A program made the translations under genes and the position numbers. This document shows positions 7,528 to 15,524 of a stretch of DNA of 29,301 nt, piece by piece. Below the pieces are notes generated by a model. That model was not told where the DNA came from and did not search any database. It saw nothing but the letters and a program-made list of their open reading frames with translations. Position 1 is the first letter of the stretch. Each line of letters starts with the position of its first letter. This DNA comes from an uncultured Mycoplasmatota bacterium (GTDB lineage Bacteria; Bacillota_I; Bacilli_A; RF39; UBA660), in contig URZY01000012.1 in assembly GCA_900552495.1 (NCBI GenBank), forward strand, positions 1 to 29,301, given 5' to 3'.

Positions 7528-8455
7528 ATTCACCCTCAATTTTCTTTTGCATTACTTTTCCTCGTTGACAGCTCATTCTATTAGCTACTTTTTCATAGTG
7601 ACGATCCATCATTTCAAACCACTCATCACCAATTAAAGAATGAATTTCTCCTATTGCCTCTCCAAATTCCTTTGTATATAATCTCAACACTAAATAATCA
7701 GCAAATTGCTCCTCAAAGCTTGCTTTTTCTGGACTTATTTCATCATCAAGAAAATATTCACGTCCATGTGATGAAAGTAAAGGTGAAAAATCACCATAAC
7801 CATACTGTTCAGCAAAAGGATTATCTCCTTTATAAATAGAATCAACTATTCCACTTATCTTTCTATATCCTTCTATTTTAGGATCATAATTAGTAATAAG
7901 TTCTAAAAATGATTGTAATACTAACAAAGCAAAATCCTCTGCATCCTCCTCAGGATGTTCAGCAAGATAATCATATTCTACCTCTGGATGTCTATCCATA
8001 AACCCTTCCAATTCAGGTGCCTCATTCGCAAACAATTCAAATATCTCCTTACTTTGTTTTTGAAACATCTCCTTAAGATATTCCTTTTTCGCATTAAGTC
8101 TCTCTATACATAAATTATTAACCGTCTCAAACTCCTCAGGAACTTCATTATTTGCAAATAAATCTAATAACATATGTCCCACTTCATGGCAAACACTATA
8201 TTCAGAAGCCTTACTAGAAACATACATATTACATTCATCTTGACTGTCTGCTGTCCAAACAAAAGTATCCAAACTACCAGAATCAATTAAGTGAATATTA
8301 TAATTAGCTAAAATATCAATATTATCAAATACTTTTTTACTAATTGCATCAAAACGATTATCCATTCTCTTAAAGTTTTCCAGCATTCTCCTCATTGTCA
8401 AAAAATCTGCATCATCAATCGATTTAAAAAAATCTAAAACCTTTTCCGATATCAT
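7526..8455 (-). CDS. Predicted zinc metallopeptidase-like protein (zincin fold)
   Basis: A 309-aa protein with the zinc-binding signature HEVGH at 90-94 in SVCHEVGHMLLDLF. A second conserved-looking block, SSHGREYFLDD (228-238) followed by SFEEQFADY (246-254), supplies a likely third ligand Glu. A glycine/Tyr-Phe-Leu motif followed by E-x-FA-x-Y is reminiscent of the catalytic domain of anthrax lethal factor-like proteases, though ImmA/IrrE-like peptidases are an alternative. No signal peptide or membrane segment is seen, so a cytoplasmic role is likely; substrate unknown. The protein is strongly acidic in the middle (residues 150-175). AAGGGGGAAAAG precedes the ATG. Transcribed alone from a consensus promoter. 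Confidence 0.7.
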   Translation of the reverse strand: MISEKVLDFFKSIDDADFLTMRRMLENFKRMDNRFDAISKKVFDNIDILANYNIHLIDSGSLDTFVWTADSQDECNMYVSSKASEYSVCHEVGHMLLDLFANNEVPEEFETVNNLCIERLNAKKEYLKEMFQKQSKEIFELFANEAPELEGFMDRHPEVEYDYLAEHPEEDAEDFALLVLQSFLELITNYDPKIEGYRKISGIVDSIYKGDNPFAEQYGYGDFSPLLSSHGREYFLDDEISPEKASFEEQFADYLVLRLYTKEFGEAIGEIHSLIGDEWFEMMDRHYEKVANRMSCQRGKVMQKKIEGE

Positions 8456-8484
8456 CTTTCTTTTCCCCCTTCCAGTAATTGCAT

Positions 8485-8513
8485 ATTATACACTAAATTC
8501 TTCAAAACGTCAA
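8485..8513 (-). promoter_or_regulatory. Promoter of the zincin gene
   Basis: Minus-strand TTGACG (8513-8508), 17-bp spacer, TATAAT (8490-8485). Its -35 box touches the T-tract of the upstream gene's terminator, showing tight packing. Confidence 0.65.
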
Positions 8514-8532
8514 AAAAAAGACCTAAAGGTCC
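8512..8532 (-). terminator. Terminator of the SGNH-domain gene
   Basis: Minus-strand GGACC-TTTA-GGTC followed by seven or eight T, immediately after the stop codon of the gene ending at 8538. Confidence 0.65.
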
Positions 8533-8537
8533 AATTT

Positions 8538-9482
8538 TTATAAATTTCTCTTTATATAATTATAAATATCTTTATAAGTATTTACACTATAGTGAACTCC
8601 GTCGCTTGATGAAAAGCCATTAGCTTTTAAATAAGAATTTGTATCAATATATCTTATATGACTAGACATTCCTTGGCGCATCTTAGCATTAAAATTATCA
8701 ATATCTGTATTCATACTTTCTCGACTGTTACTAGTCGGGTTTACTGAAACAAAATATAAAGTCGCTCCTCGATTATTAATACTCGTAACTAAACTATTCA
8801 TATATTGAATATAACCATTCACTTGATATAAATCATTTACTCCCATAAGTACTACTACTGCACTACCACTAGTAATTTGACTATCAATAGCTGGCATACC
8901 AGTTGATTTCATCCAGTTCAACCCCATTGAGCTTTTACAACTCCACACATCATCGTTACTACCAACAGACTGTTGCATCCCAACAGTTCTAGAATCTCCT
9001 ACAAAAATAACTTTGTTAATAGTTGAATTTGTTGATGAATTAGTGGAACTGGTTGAATTACTTGATGAATTTTCTTTCTTCTCTCCTGTCTTATAATCAT
9101 CAGGATTAGGCAAAATACTACCACTAGGTTCACGATCATTATTCGGAATATAATTTGACTCTTGATTATTAGTACTAACTCTCTCGGCACTATTCCAACA
9201 GGCTGCAAATTCAAAAGTTTTATCAAATAACCCCATTAATACATTTATTACCACTGGTAAAAAAAATAATATCAACAATGCCGTTATAGATGTCTTAAAT
9301 AAATTCTTATATTTTTTTTCATCAGGATTGCTCATCAACTTAACACCATTTATTACAGCTGCAATAATCGCTAATATCGGTCCAACAACCCACATAATAT
9401 TCATAGCCCTTTTTACTATCGTAAGTATATTAGCTAACCCAGGATCAGAACACATACCACTAATCGCCTCTAATATATACAT
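8538..9482 (-). CDS. Two-TM (VirB2/TrbC-like) domain fused to an SGNH hydrolase
   Basis: A 314-aa protein of two parts. Residues 1-100 have two hydrophobic spans (about 25-47 and 64-86) separated by a short basic loop, with Cys11 and Cys95 flanking them; this layout resembles small VirB2/TrbC-type pilin-like membrane proteins. A Ser/Asn/Thr-rich linker (105-155) follows. Residues 157-314 form an SGNH/GDSL-type esterase domain: nucleophile block VGDSRTVG (161-168), GVND (214-217), and the Asp/His pair in DGVHY (294-298). SGNH enzymes remove or transfer acyl groups, commonly O-acetyl from glycans. The esterase is probably outside the membrane, acting on surface polysaccharide; this is inference. 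AGAGGG precedes the ATG; it has its own promoter and terminator. Confidence 0.8.
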   Translation of the reverse strand: MYILEAISGMCSDPGLANILTIVKRAMNIMWVVGPILAIIAAVINGVKLMSNPDEKKYKNLFKTSITALLILFFLPVVINVLMGLFDKTFEFAACWNSAERVSTNNQESNYIPNNDREPSGSILPNPDDYKTGEKKENSSSNSTSSTNSSTNSTINKVIFVGDSRTVGMQQSVGSNDDVWSCKSSMGLNWMKSTGMPAIDSQITSGSAVVVLMGVNDLYQVNGYIQYMNSLVTSINNRGATLYFVSVNPTSNSRESMNTDIDNFNAKMRQGMSSHIRYIDTNSYLKANGFSSSDGVHYSVNTYKDIYNYIKRNL

Positions 9483-9518
9483 TGCAACACCCTCTTCGTA
9501 TTACCAATTCATACAAAA

Positions 9519-9547
9519 ATTATAACAAGAAAAAAAGATTCTTTCAA
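9519..9547 (-). promoter_or_regulatory. Promoter of the SGNH-domain gene
   Basis: Minus-strand TTGAAA (9547-9542), 17-bp spacer, TATAAT (9524-9519). The -35 box is embedded in the loop and stem of the upstream operon's terminator. Confidence 0.65.
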
Positions 9548-9562
9548 CTTAAAAAGAACCTT
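9530..9562 (-). terminator. Terminator of the polysaccharide operon
   Basis: Minus-strand AAGGTTCTTT (9562-9553) pairs with AAAGAATCTT (9544-9535) over 10 bp with one G-U, followed by TTTTT. It lies about 90 nt after the stop codon of the acetyltransferase gene. Confidence 0.6.
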
Positions 9563-9650
9563 TCACAACTCATATAATTTTTCTTGTGATTGCCTATTAA
9601 TAAATAATATACAACATAATTTCTATCAAACTTTATAATTATTTACACAA

Positions 9651-10199
9651 TTATTCCTCATCCAAGTCTAATTTATATACATAAAGATAGGTTCCATCCA
9701 TCGGTATCATTTCCTTGTCACACTTAAATAAATGTTCAATCCCTCGCTTAGACGCTATATTATCATATTCACAGGAAATAACAATATTGAGAATTTTATT
9801 TTTCCTACATTCCTCAATACAAAGCTTTAAAATGTCATGATAATATCCTTCACCACGTAGTTTTGGTCTAATATCGACTCCAATATGTCCCAATAGTAAT
9901 CCATTAGGAAAACCTAAACCATGTCTTATATCAAATATTCCCACTAATTTATCATTAGTCTTCTTAAACACCAAATAAACTGAACAACCAACTTCGTTAA
10001 CTTGTAAATCTTCCTCTAAATCCAATCTATTAACAACTTTAAACCATTCATAAAAATTTTCAAAATCATGGTAGCATTTTCCACTAATTAAAGAGGCATC
10101 ACCACCTAATATTTTAAGTCCAAAGTCTAAGTGTTCCCTACTAAACTCTTCCATTAATTGTTCATCAAAAATACTAACCCGTCTACAATAAAGTTCCAT
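9651..10199 (-). CDS. GNAT-family acetyltransferase
   Basis: A 182-aa protein of the Gcn5-related N-acetyltransferase fold, which moves acetyl from acetyl-CoA to an amine. The core has GHIGVDIRPKLRGEGYYHDI, with the acyl-CoA pyrophosphate loop R-G-E-G-Y, then a helix and the beta strand NIVISCEYDNIASKRGIEHL, which fits the predicted acetyltransferase group COG3981. The substrate is unknown. It is last in the seven-gene operon and begins just after the stop of the preceding gene (10206-10208); its ribosome binding site, around AGGTAGAA, overlaps that stop, suggesting coupling. The position suggests a sugar or cell-surface substrate, but a free metabolite is equally possible. Confidence 0.85.
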   Translation of the reverse strand: MELYCRRVSIFDEQLMEEFSREHLDFGLKILGGDASLISGKCYHDFENFYEWFKVVNRLDLEEDLQVNEVGCSVYLVFKKTNDKLVGIFDIRHGLGFPNGLLLGHIGVDIRPKLRGEGYYHDILKLCIEECRKNKILNIVISCEYDNIASKRGIEHLFKCDKEMIPMDGTYLYVYKLDLDEE

Positions 10200-10205
10200 T
10201 TCTAC

Positions 10206-11273
10206 CTACTCTTTTACTACCCAAAAAGTTGACATATCTCTAAGCCCATATTTTCCACCAGCTACTGGTGTATTAATTATTTTTCCATTAATAACTAATT
10301 CTGACGAACTACCACCATCAAGATTAGCCGCATTATAAGCGCCATACCTTTCCATTATATCCGTTAAATCTACCATATCAGCTCCAATACTAGAGGGAAT
10401 ACGACCATTAATAACTAACATTAAAACAATTCCATCCTGTCTTTGACCTATTGCCGTTCGTGGAGCAATCCCCCAACCACCATTACCTTTAATAAATGAT
10501 CTTTTACCGTTAACAATCAAATATGGACCGAATTCAATAGCATCTCGATAACCTGTAGCAATGGCTTGACTCTTGCTCATTTTTCCAAGAACCAATTTAT
10601 GATCAGTAGTAAAACCAATAAAGCCTCCACCCATTGCGGCATCAACATAATCACTTACTACTTTACCATTAGAAATAACCGTCCCATGAGGCAATGCACC
10701 ATTAGAATTCCAATCAGGATCATAAAATCCTCCTGCATTCATCGCAATAACTGCACCTTCTCTTTCAGCAACTGTTAAAATATCCTGTCCCCTTTTTCCT
10801 AAATATGCCGTAGTAGCAATACTTATCTTCGAAGGATCATAGACAGCTACTAAAAAGCCTTTATAACTTGATCCACTTATTTCAATCACCTTGTACAAAT
10901 CATTACCTGGATCACGCTGTAAAACAGCTTTTTCATATTCATTTCTATAAATTGCTGTTGTATACTTTTTGAACTTAATCGCATTTGGATCACTAATATC
11001 ATTATTCTCAATAATACTATTATTTGCTAGCACCTTCTGAATAGTTTCGTCACTATAAAACCAAGTTGCCAAATACTGGTGAGACATTGTTGTCATTGCA
11101 CTTGTAATCCAAAAATTTCTAAACCCTGGCCAAGGACCATAAAACAAAAACAAGAAACAAGCTACTCCCAACATAAAGAAAGAGGAAAATGTAACAACAA
11201 TTTTCTTCTTTAAGGACCATTTTTTCTTAACTTTAACCACTGTATCTTTTTTTCTTTTAGTAAAAATCTTCAT
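10206..11273 (-). CDS. Membrane-anchored phosphodiester glycosidase (NAGPA domain)
   Basis: A 355-aa protein with a basic N-terminus, one membrane span (about residues 27-47) and an extracytoplasmic NAGPA-type domain. Motifs of that family visible in order: YDPSKISIATTAYLGKRGQ, AVIAMNAGGFYD, HGTVISNGKVV, GWGIAPRTAIGQRQDG, and ANLDGGSSSELVINGK near the C-terminus. Family members hydrolyse glycosyl phosphodiester bonds such as GlcNAc-1-P-6-mannose; bacterial ones are often found with exopolysaccharide genes. Here it lies in a glycosyltransferase operon, consistent with trimming or turnover of a phosphodiester-linked surface polymer (inference). Its ATG follows the preceding stop by one base, so translation is likely coupled. 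Confidence 0.9.
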   Translation of the reverse strand: MKIFTKRKKDTVVKVKKKWSLKKKIVVTFSSFFMLGVACFLFLFYGPWPGFRNFWITSAMTTMSHQYLATWFYSDETIQKVLANNSIIENNDISDPNAIKFKKYTTAIYRNEYEKAVLQRDPGNDLYKVIEISGSSYKGFLVAVYDPSKISIATTAYLGKRGQDILTVAEREGAVIAMNAGGFYDPDWNSNGALPHGTVISNGKVVSDYVDAAMGGGFIGFTTDHKLVLGKMSKSQAIATGYRDAIEFGPYLIVNGKRSFIKGNGGWGIAPRTAIGQRQDGIVLMLVINGRIPSSIGADMVDLTDIMERYGAYNAANLDGGSSSELVINGKIINTPVAGGKYGLRDMSTFWVVKE

Positions 11274-11274
11274 T

Positions 11275-11916
11275 CTATTCCACTACTTTCTCCGCTGAAT
11301 TAAGACTATTATTAGTATCTTTTTTTTCTGTTTCCTTCTTTTCTTCTGTTCTACCTTCAAAAACTTTATCTTTATTATAATCTACGTACTTTTTTGTTGT
11401 TTTATACTCAAGTAGTACAATATTACTACCACTAGCTGCCTGCTGAGAATTAAATGTTTGAACAGTTGTATTATATAATTTAATATCTTCCATAAAATAA
11501 TTTGCTACTTGCTCATAAATTAACTTATAATTACTGCACTTACTATTAACATCACTATCAGGATAATAAACATCCTTACACAAACTATCCATTTTTTTTA
11601 CATGCTTAATTACATCATCAACAATACTTTCATAATTACTTAATTTTTCTTTTAAAACCACATCATTAGCTGCTAATGTATCTAAGAATAGATTACCCAA
11701 TGCTTCTGTATACAAAGTATCTCTTGTAGTTTCAAAGGCCGTTACACTAGCATTAAACTCCTCAAAAGAATCTTTTACAACGACCATACGTTTTTGAGTT
11801 TCCTCTTGATCTGCCTTTAACGATACTACAAAAGAACTAACCGTCCCCGAAATAATCATCATAATACTAACTGTTAATAAAACAAATCCAACTTTTCTTA
11901 GTTTTTCCATTCTCAT
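11275..11916 (-). CDS. Single-pass membrane protein of unknown function in the polysaccharide operon
   Basis: Not recognised. The frame is open to an ATG at 11982, but no ribosome binding site precedes that codon; AAGGTGAT is well placed for the ATG at 11916 (or 11910), giving about 213 aa. One hydrophobic span follows a short basic start (MEKLRKVGFVLLTVSIMM onward). The rest is helical and coiled-coil-like, with two Cys residues (SLCKDV, SKCSNY) that may form a disulfide outside the cell, and a Lys/Glu-rich tail. It sits between the GT2 transferase and the phosphodiester glycosidase, so a role in assembly or export of the same polymer is plausible, not shown. Confidence 0.75.
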   Translation of the reverse strand: MRMEKLRKVGFVLLTVSIMMIISGTVSSFVVSLKADQEETQKRMVVVKDSFEEFNASVTAFETTRDTLYTEALGNLFLDTLAANDVVLKEKLSNYESIVDDVIKHVKKMDSLCKDVYYPDSDVNSKCSNYKLIYEQVANYFMEDIKLYNTTVQTFNSQQAASGSNIVLLEYKTTKKYVDYNKDKVFEGRTEEKKETEKKDTNNSLNSAEKVVE

Positions 11917-11995
11917 CATCACCTTAACTAGAAGTTTACCAAAAAATTCGACATTTGTATACCCCAACAAAGAAAAAAGCATCTATTTCTAGATA

Positions 11996-12937
11996 CTATT
12001 TATCTTTTTCTGTTTCTTTTGTAATATAAATTGGTCTTTTCTTAACTTCCAAATATACTTTTGATAAATACATTCCCATAATTCCAAAAAAGAAAAGTTG
12101 TAAACCGCCCATAAACATTACTATACAAGCAAGTGATGGCCAACCACCCACCGGATCACCAAATACAAGTGTTTTTATAACTACTATCAAAATAGCTATA
12201 AAAGCAATTAAGCAAAATATTAAACCAATAATAGCTGAAATAACTAATGGCGTAGTTGAAAAAGCCAAAATTCCTTCCAAAGCATATCTAAATAATTTAA
12301 AAAAACTCCACTTTGTTGTTCCAGCTACTCTATTAGGAGTAACATAATCTACCCATTTAGTTTCAAATCCTACAAAACTAAAAATTCCCTTGGTATAACG
12401 ATTATATTCACCCATATCAACAATTGCATCAACCATCTTCCGCTTCATTAATCGATAATCTCTTGCCCCTGGAACTTGTGGCACTGATGAAATAAGCCCT
12501 ATTAATTTATACCAAATCTTAGTACATACTTTTCTAATAAAAGAATAATCATCATGTCGACTAGAATAAAGTGCCACACAATCAACATTTTCCGTTTTAA
12601 TACTATCATACATAGAAATAATCATGCTTGGTGGATCTTGCATATCCGCATCCATTATTGCTACATAATCACCTGTTGCATTACTTAAACCAGCATACAT
12701 TCCTGCCTCTTTTCCAAAGTTTCTTGAAAAAGAAATATATCTTACCCTTTTATCTTTCTTTGCTAATTCTCTTAAAATATTAAGAGTCTTATCTTTACTA
12801 CCATCATTTATAAATAAAAATTCAAAATCAACCTTATGCATCTCTTTAGACACTCGATCTATTTCTTCATAAAAAATAGGTAATACTTCCTCTTCATTAT
12901 AACAAGGGACAATTACTGAAATTTTTTCTTTACTCAT
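11996..12937 (-). CDS. GT2 polyprenyl-phosphate glycosyltransferase (DPM1/GtrB/ArnC type)
   Basis: A 313-aa family 2 glycosyltransferase that moves a sugar from a nucleotide donor to a polyprenyl phosphate at the inner membrane face. The GT-A domain starts with ISVIVPCYNEEEVLP; FINDGSKDKT and DADMQDPP (DxD at 96-98) are the donor and metal motifs. Two C-terminal membrane spans (about 228-258 and 265-290) and the basic tail are as in GtrB/ArnC-type enzymes, and the length matches them. AGGAGAAA precedes the ATG. GtrB-type enzymes usually partner with a GtrA-like flippase, and the preceding gene in this operon carries a GtrA-like domain, which supports a linked sugar-lipid synthesis and flipping step. 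Confidence 0.93.
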   Translation of the reverse strand: MSKEKISVIVPCYNEEEVLPIFYEEIDRVSKEMHKVDFEFLFINDGSKDKTLNILRELAKKDKRVRYISFSRNFGKEAGMYAGLSNATGDYVAIMDADMQDPPSMIISMYDSIKTENVDCVALYSSRHDDYSFIRKVCTKIWYKLIGLISSVPQVPGARDYRLMKRKMVDAIVDMGEYNRYTKGIFSFVGFETKWVDYVTPNRVAGTTKWSFFKLFRYALEGILAFSTTPLVISAIIGLIFCLIAFIAILIVVIKTLVFGDPVGGWPSLACIVMFMGGLQLFFFGIMGMYLSKVYLEVKKRPIYITKETEKDK

Positions 12938-12947
12938 AACTTTTCTC

Positions 12948-13826
12948 CTACTTCTTAAATATAAAAAGCTTGCTAAATATATAATTCAAAACAATAACTA
13001 CTATATTCGCTACCACTTTAGCAACAATCTCACTACTACTCAAAACATCAATCAATAAATACATTGTTCCCATATCTATTCCCAAAGAAAGTACTCTAAA
13101 GAAAAAGAAACTAATCAACTCCTTAAAGTTCTCTTTTTTGGATTTTCCTCTACTATTAAATACCAATAATTTATTTGTAATAAATGCAAATATTACTGCT
13201 AAAACCCAAGCTATTACATTACTAATATATATTTCAATATTAAATAATCTTAAAACAAAGAAACTTACAATATTAACTAAAGTGGTAAGCACGCCAAAAA
13301 ATAAATACCAAAGTCCCTCCTTATATTTGTTATACCAAGAAGTATGATTATCTTCTTCAATATACTTATCAATTAAATCAATCATATTCTTAGTGTTACT
13401 TTTAAATTTCTTGGCCTTAAAATTCCGAGCCTTTTCAATCATCTTACCTAATTTATTAAAATCCCTAAGTTCTAATATATATCCTTGACTACTAAATTCA
13501 TCAATAATTTGACGTTGATGATCATTAGTATGTTCCTTAAATTTTTTTAATCTTGCGGCTGCAATAACTGGTTTTCCACACTTTATTGCACTCAAAATGT
13601 TTCCTACACCTCCGTGAGTAATTACTAAATCACTTTTTCTAATTAACTCATTAAATTCATCAGTTGGAATTAAATCAAAAATCTCCATATTTTCTGATTC
13701 ATATTTTGTATAACCAGCTTGAACAATTACTCTCTCTTTTATTGTTCCTTTTTCAATTTCCCTATCAATTGCTTTTAATAGTCTTGAAAAATCCTTATCT
13801 TGTGTTCCCAATGCGACAAATATCAT
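12948..13826 (-). CDS. PssE/EpsF-like glycosyltransferase fused to a GtrA-like flippase domain
   Basis: About 292 aa. Residues 1-165 form a GT28 C-terminal-type fold of the PssE group (IFVALGTQDKDFSRLL; LVITHGGVGNILSAIKCGKP; HTNDHQRQIIDEF), the catalytic half of two-subunit polysaccharide glycosyltransferases. From about 170 onward there are four membrane spans with GtrA features (GVLTTLVNIVSFFVL, FITNKLLVF, FFFFRVLSLGIDM, IFSKLFIF). GtrA-like proteins are thought to flip polyprenyl-phosphate sugars. The combination in one chain is uncommon. The ATG at 13826 overlaps the stop of the PssD-like gene (TAATG) and has GGGGGGTGG in front; the GTG at 13838 is less likely. It continues in frame with no sign of a sequencing join. 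Confidence 0.9.
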   Translation of the reverse strand: MIFVALGTQDKDFSRLLKAIDREIEKGTIKERVIVQAGYTKYESENMEIFDLIPTDEFNELIRKSDLVITHGGVGNILSAIKCGKPVIAAARLKKFKEHTNDHQRQIIDEFSSQGYILELRDFNKLGKMIEKARNFKAKKFKSNTKNMIDLIDKYIEEDNHTSWYNKYKEGLWYLFFGVLTTLVNIVSFFVLRLFNIEIYISNVIAWVLAVIFAFITNKLLVFNSRGKSKKENFKELISFFFFRVLSLGIDMGTMYLLIDVLSSSEIVAKVVANIVVIVLNYIFSKLFIFKK

Positions 13827-14299
13827 TAAAAAATCCACCCCCCAAAATCAGCTTTTGGATATAGTTTTTTCATACTCTCCCACTGAACAATAAACTTATC
13901 AGCAAAAAGATAAACACATCGACCAGTAATAGTTTTTGTTGTCATATTTGCAAAAGTTTCAATATAAATAATTCTACTTCCAAATATTTTTCCTAAACAA
14001 CACATCGGTCCAGCAGTATGTGCCCCGGTTGTAATAATATAATCAGGATGTATCTTTAAATATAAATATAGACTCTTAAAACAATTATAAAGCAGTTTAA
14101 AAGGATACGTTAACATATGATCTTTCGTTCCATATACCAAAAAATCAATTTTATCCTTGTACGTTTCTTTCATCTTCAAATTTGATTTTGTCTTCTCAGT
14201 TATAATATGATAATCATAATTATCAAACATATCTTTTAACTGCATCATTTCTACTAAATGTCCTCCTGTTGAGGAAATAAATAATACTTTTTTCTTCAC
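13826..14299 (-). CDS. PssD/Alg14-like glycosyltransferase subunit
   Basis: A 157-aa protein beginning VLFISSTGGHLVEMMQL, the glycine-rich start typical of the Alg14/PssD/EpsE group. Later it has YIITTGAHTAGPMCCLGKIF and RIIYIETFANMTTKT, also typical. Such proteins are the membrane-recruiting half of a two-subunit transferase and pair with a PssE/Alg13-like partner, here the next gene, with overlapping stop and start. Together they would add one sugar, for example a galactose or GlcNAc, to a lipid-linked intermediate; the sugar is not predictable. It uses a GTG start with AAGTGAT in front. Confidence 0.92.
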   Translation of the reverse strand: MKKKVLFISSTGGHLVEMMQLKDMFDNYDYHIITEKTKSNLKMKETYKDKIDFLVYGTKDHMLTYPFKLLYNCFKSLYLYLKIHPDYIITTGAHTAGPMCCLGKIFGSRIIYIETFANMTTKTITGRCVYLFADKFIVQWESMKKLYPKADFGGWIF

Positions 14300-14303
14300 A
14301 ATA

Positions 14304-15437
14304 TCACTTCTTTTCTATTAAATCAATCCATTGTTCTTTAACAACTTCACAAGTATATTTTTTTACCCCTTCTCGTGAAACCCGACCAATTTTTCTTCGC
14401 TCACTCTTCTTATTAATCAAATCTTCTACTTTCTTTAAAAATGCCGAATAACTTCTATTTTTTATTAAATAACCATTTTTTCCACTTTGAATTAATTCTC
14501 TTGCTCCCTCTGCTGAATCAAAAGCAATACAAGGAACTCCATGCGACATAGCTTCAATCAAAACAATTCCAAAAGATTCCGTATAAGAAGTTAATAAATA
14601 AATAGCCGATTTCTGTAGAATTTCATCAATATACTCCTTATCCCTAAAGCCATGTAGTAACACAACCTTTTCTAAATCATGATCTTTTATATATTTTTCC
14701 AGTTTATCCTTTTCAACTCCATCACCAATTATGTCTAATCTCCAATCCGGATAATCTTTATGCAAAATATTAAACATTTTAAGTAAATCGATAAATCCCT
14801 TTTCTGGACTAAGCCTTCCAACTGAAACTAATCTTTTTTCATCTAAAGGAGCAATCTTTTCCGGTATTCCTTCAATTACATTAGGTATATAAACAACCTG
14901 ACATTTGGATTTAATTAATTCTTTTTCATAAAAAGCCCGCAATGAATTAGAGACTAAAACTAAATAATCTAATTGTTTATTTGATCTAGTAATATTCGCA
15001 GCATATTTAAAATCACCATGATAATGATTATGCTCCCAACCAATTTTTAAAACTTTATCTTGTCCGTATTTTCCTAACCATTCATCAAATATATCCCTGG
15101 TTGCAATTACCACATCACTATCACAATTTTTAATATAACTAATCATTGTCTTTTCACGTAATCTTAAAACCTTTAAAGCATAAAAAGTTTCTTTAACCAG
15201 CTTAAATAACTGCTTCTTTCTTAAAGCCTTCTTTATTTTATCACGATTAGGTTTAACGGAAGTTAAATAGACAATCTTAACTCTATCATCAACTGGAAAA
15301 ACTGATTTTTCAAACAATTTATAAGTACATGCAATCTCTACCTCATAATCATCAACCAGCATATTAGCTAAGGCAGCCACTGACTTTTCAATTCCTCCAT
15401 ATCCCAAGTGTAAAGATAATATAGACACCTTCTTCAT
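14304..15437 (-). CDS. GT4-family glycosyltransferase
   Basis: A 377-aa GT-B glycosyltransferase that retains anomeric configuration. The N-terminus SILSLHLGYGGIEKSVAALA is the acceptor domain start with the GGIE motif. The C-terminal donor domain shows LVSVGRLSPEKGFIDLLK, WRLDIIGDGVEKDKLE, VVLLHGFRDK and the E-x7-E motif in TESFGIVLIEAMSHG. It is first in the minus-strand polysaccharide operon. The ATG at 15437 is favoured over the GTG at 15446, since AGGTGAT overlaps the latter. Donor and acceptor sugars cannot be told from the sequence. Confidence 0.94.
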   Translation of the reverse strand: MKKVSILSLHLGYGGIEKSVAALANMLVDDYEVEIACTYKLFEKSVFPVDDRVKIVYLTSVKPNRDKIKKALRKKQLFKLVKETFYALKVLRLREKTMISYIKNCDSDVVIATRDIFDEWLGKYGQDKVLKIGWEHNHYHGDFKYAANITRSNKQLDYLVLVSNSLRAFYEKELIKSKCQVVYIPNVIEGIPEKIAPLDEKRLVSVGRLSPEKGFIDLLKMFNILHKDYPDWRLDIIGDGVEKDKLEKYIKDHDLEKVVLLHGFRDKEYIDEILQKSAIYLLTSYTESFGIVLIEAMSHGVPCIAFDSAEGARELIQSGKNGYLIKNRSYSAFLKKVEDLINKKSERRKIGRVSREGVKKYTCEVVKEQWIDLIEKK

Positions 15438-15454
15438 TTTTATCACCTAATTTA

Positions 15455-15463
15455 ATTATACCA
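15455..15463 (-). promoter_or_regulatory. Extended -10 promoter of the polysaccharide operon
   Basis: Minus-strand TGGTATAAT (TGnTATAAT) with a poor -35 region. It lies just upstream of the AGGTGAT of the first operon gene. Confidence 0.45.
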
Positions 15464-15496
15464 TTATTATTTATAATAAACTAGCCACTTTACAGT

Positions 15497-15524
15497 AAAA
15501 AAAAAGCCGAAGTTTTCTTCGACT
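15497..15524 (-). terminator. Terminator of the Pro/Val-rich protein gene
   Basis: Minus-strand AGTCGAAG (15524-15517) pairs with CTTCGGCT (15512-15505), loop AAAA, followed by eight or nine T. It overlaps the stop codon. Confidence 0.75.
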
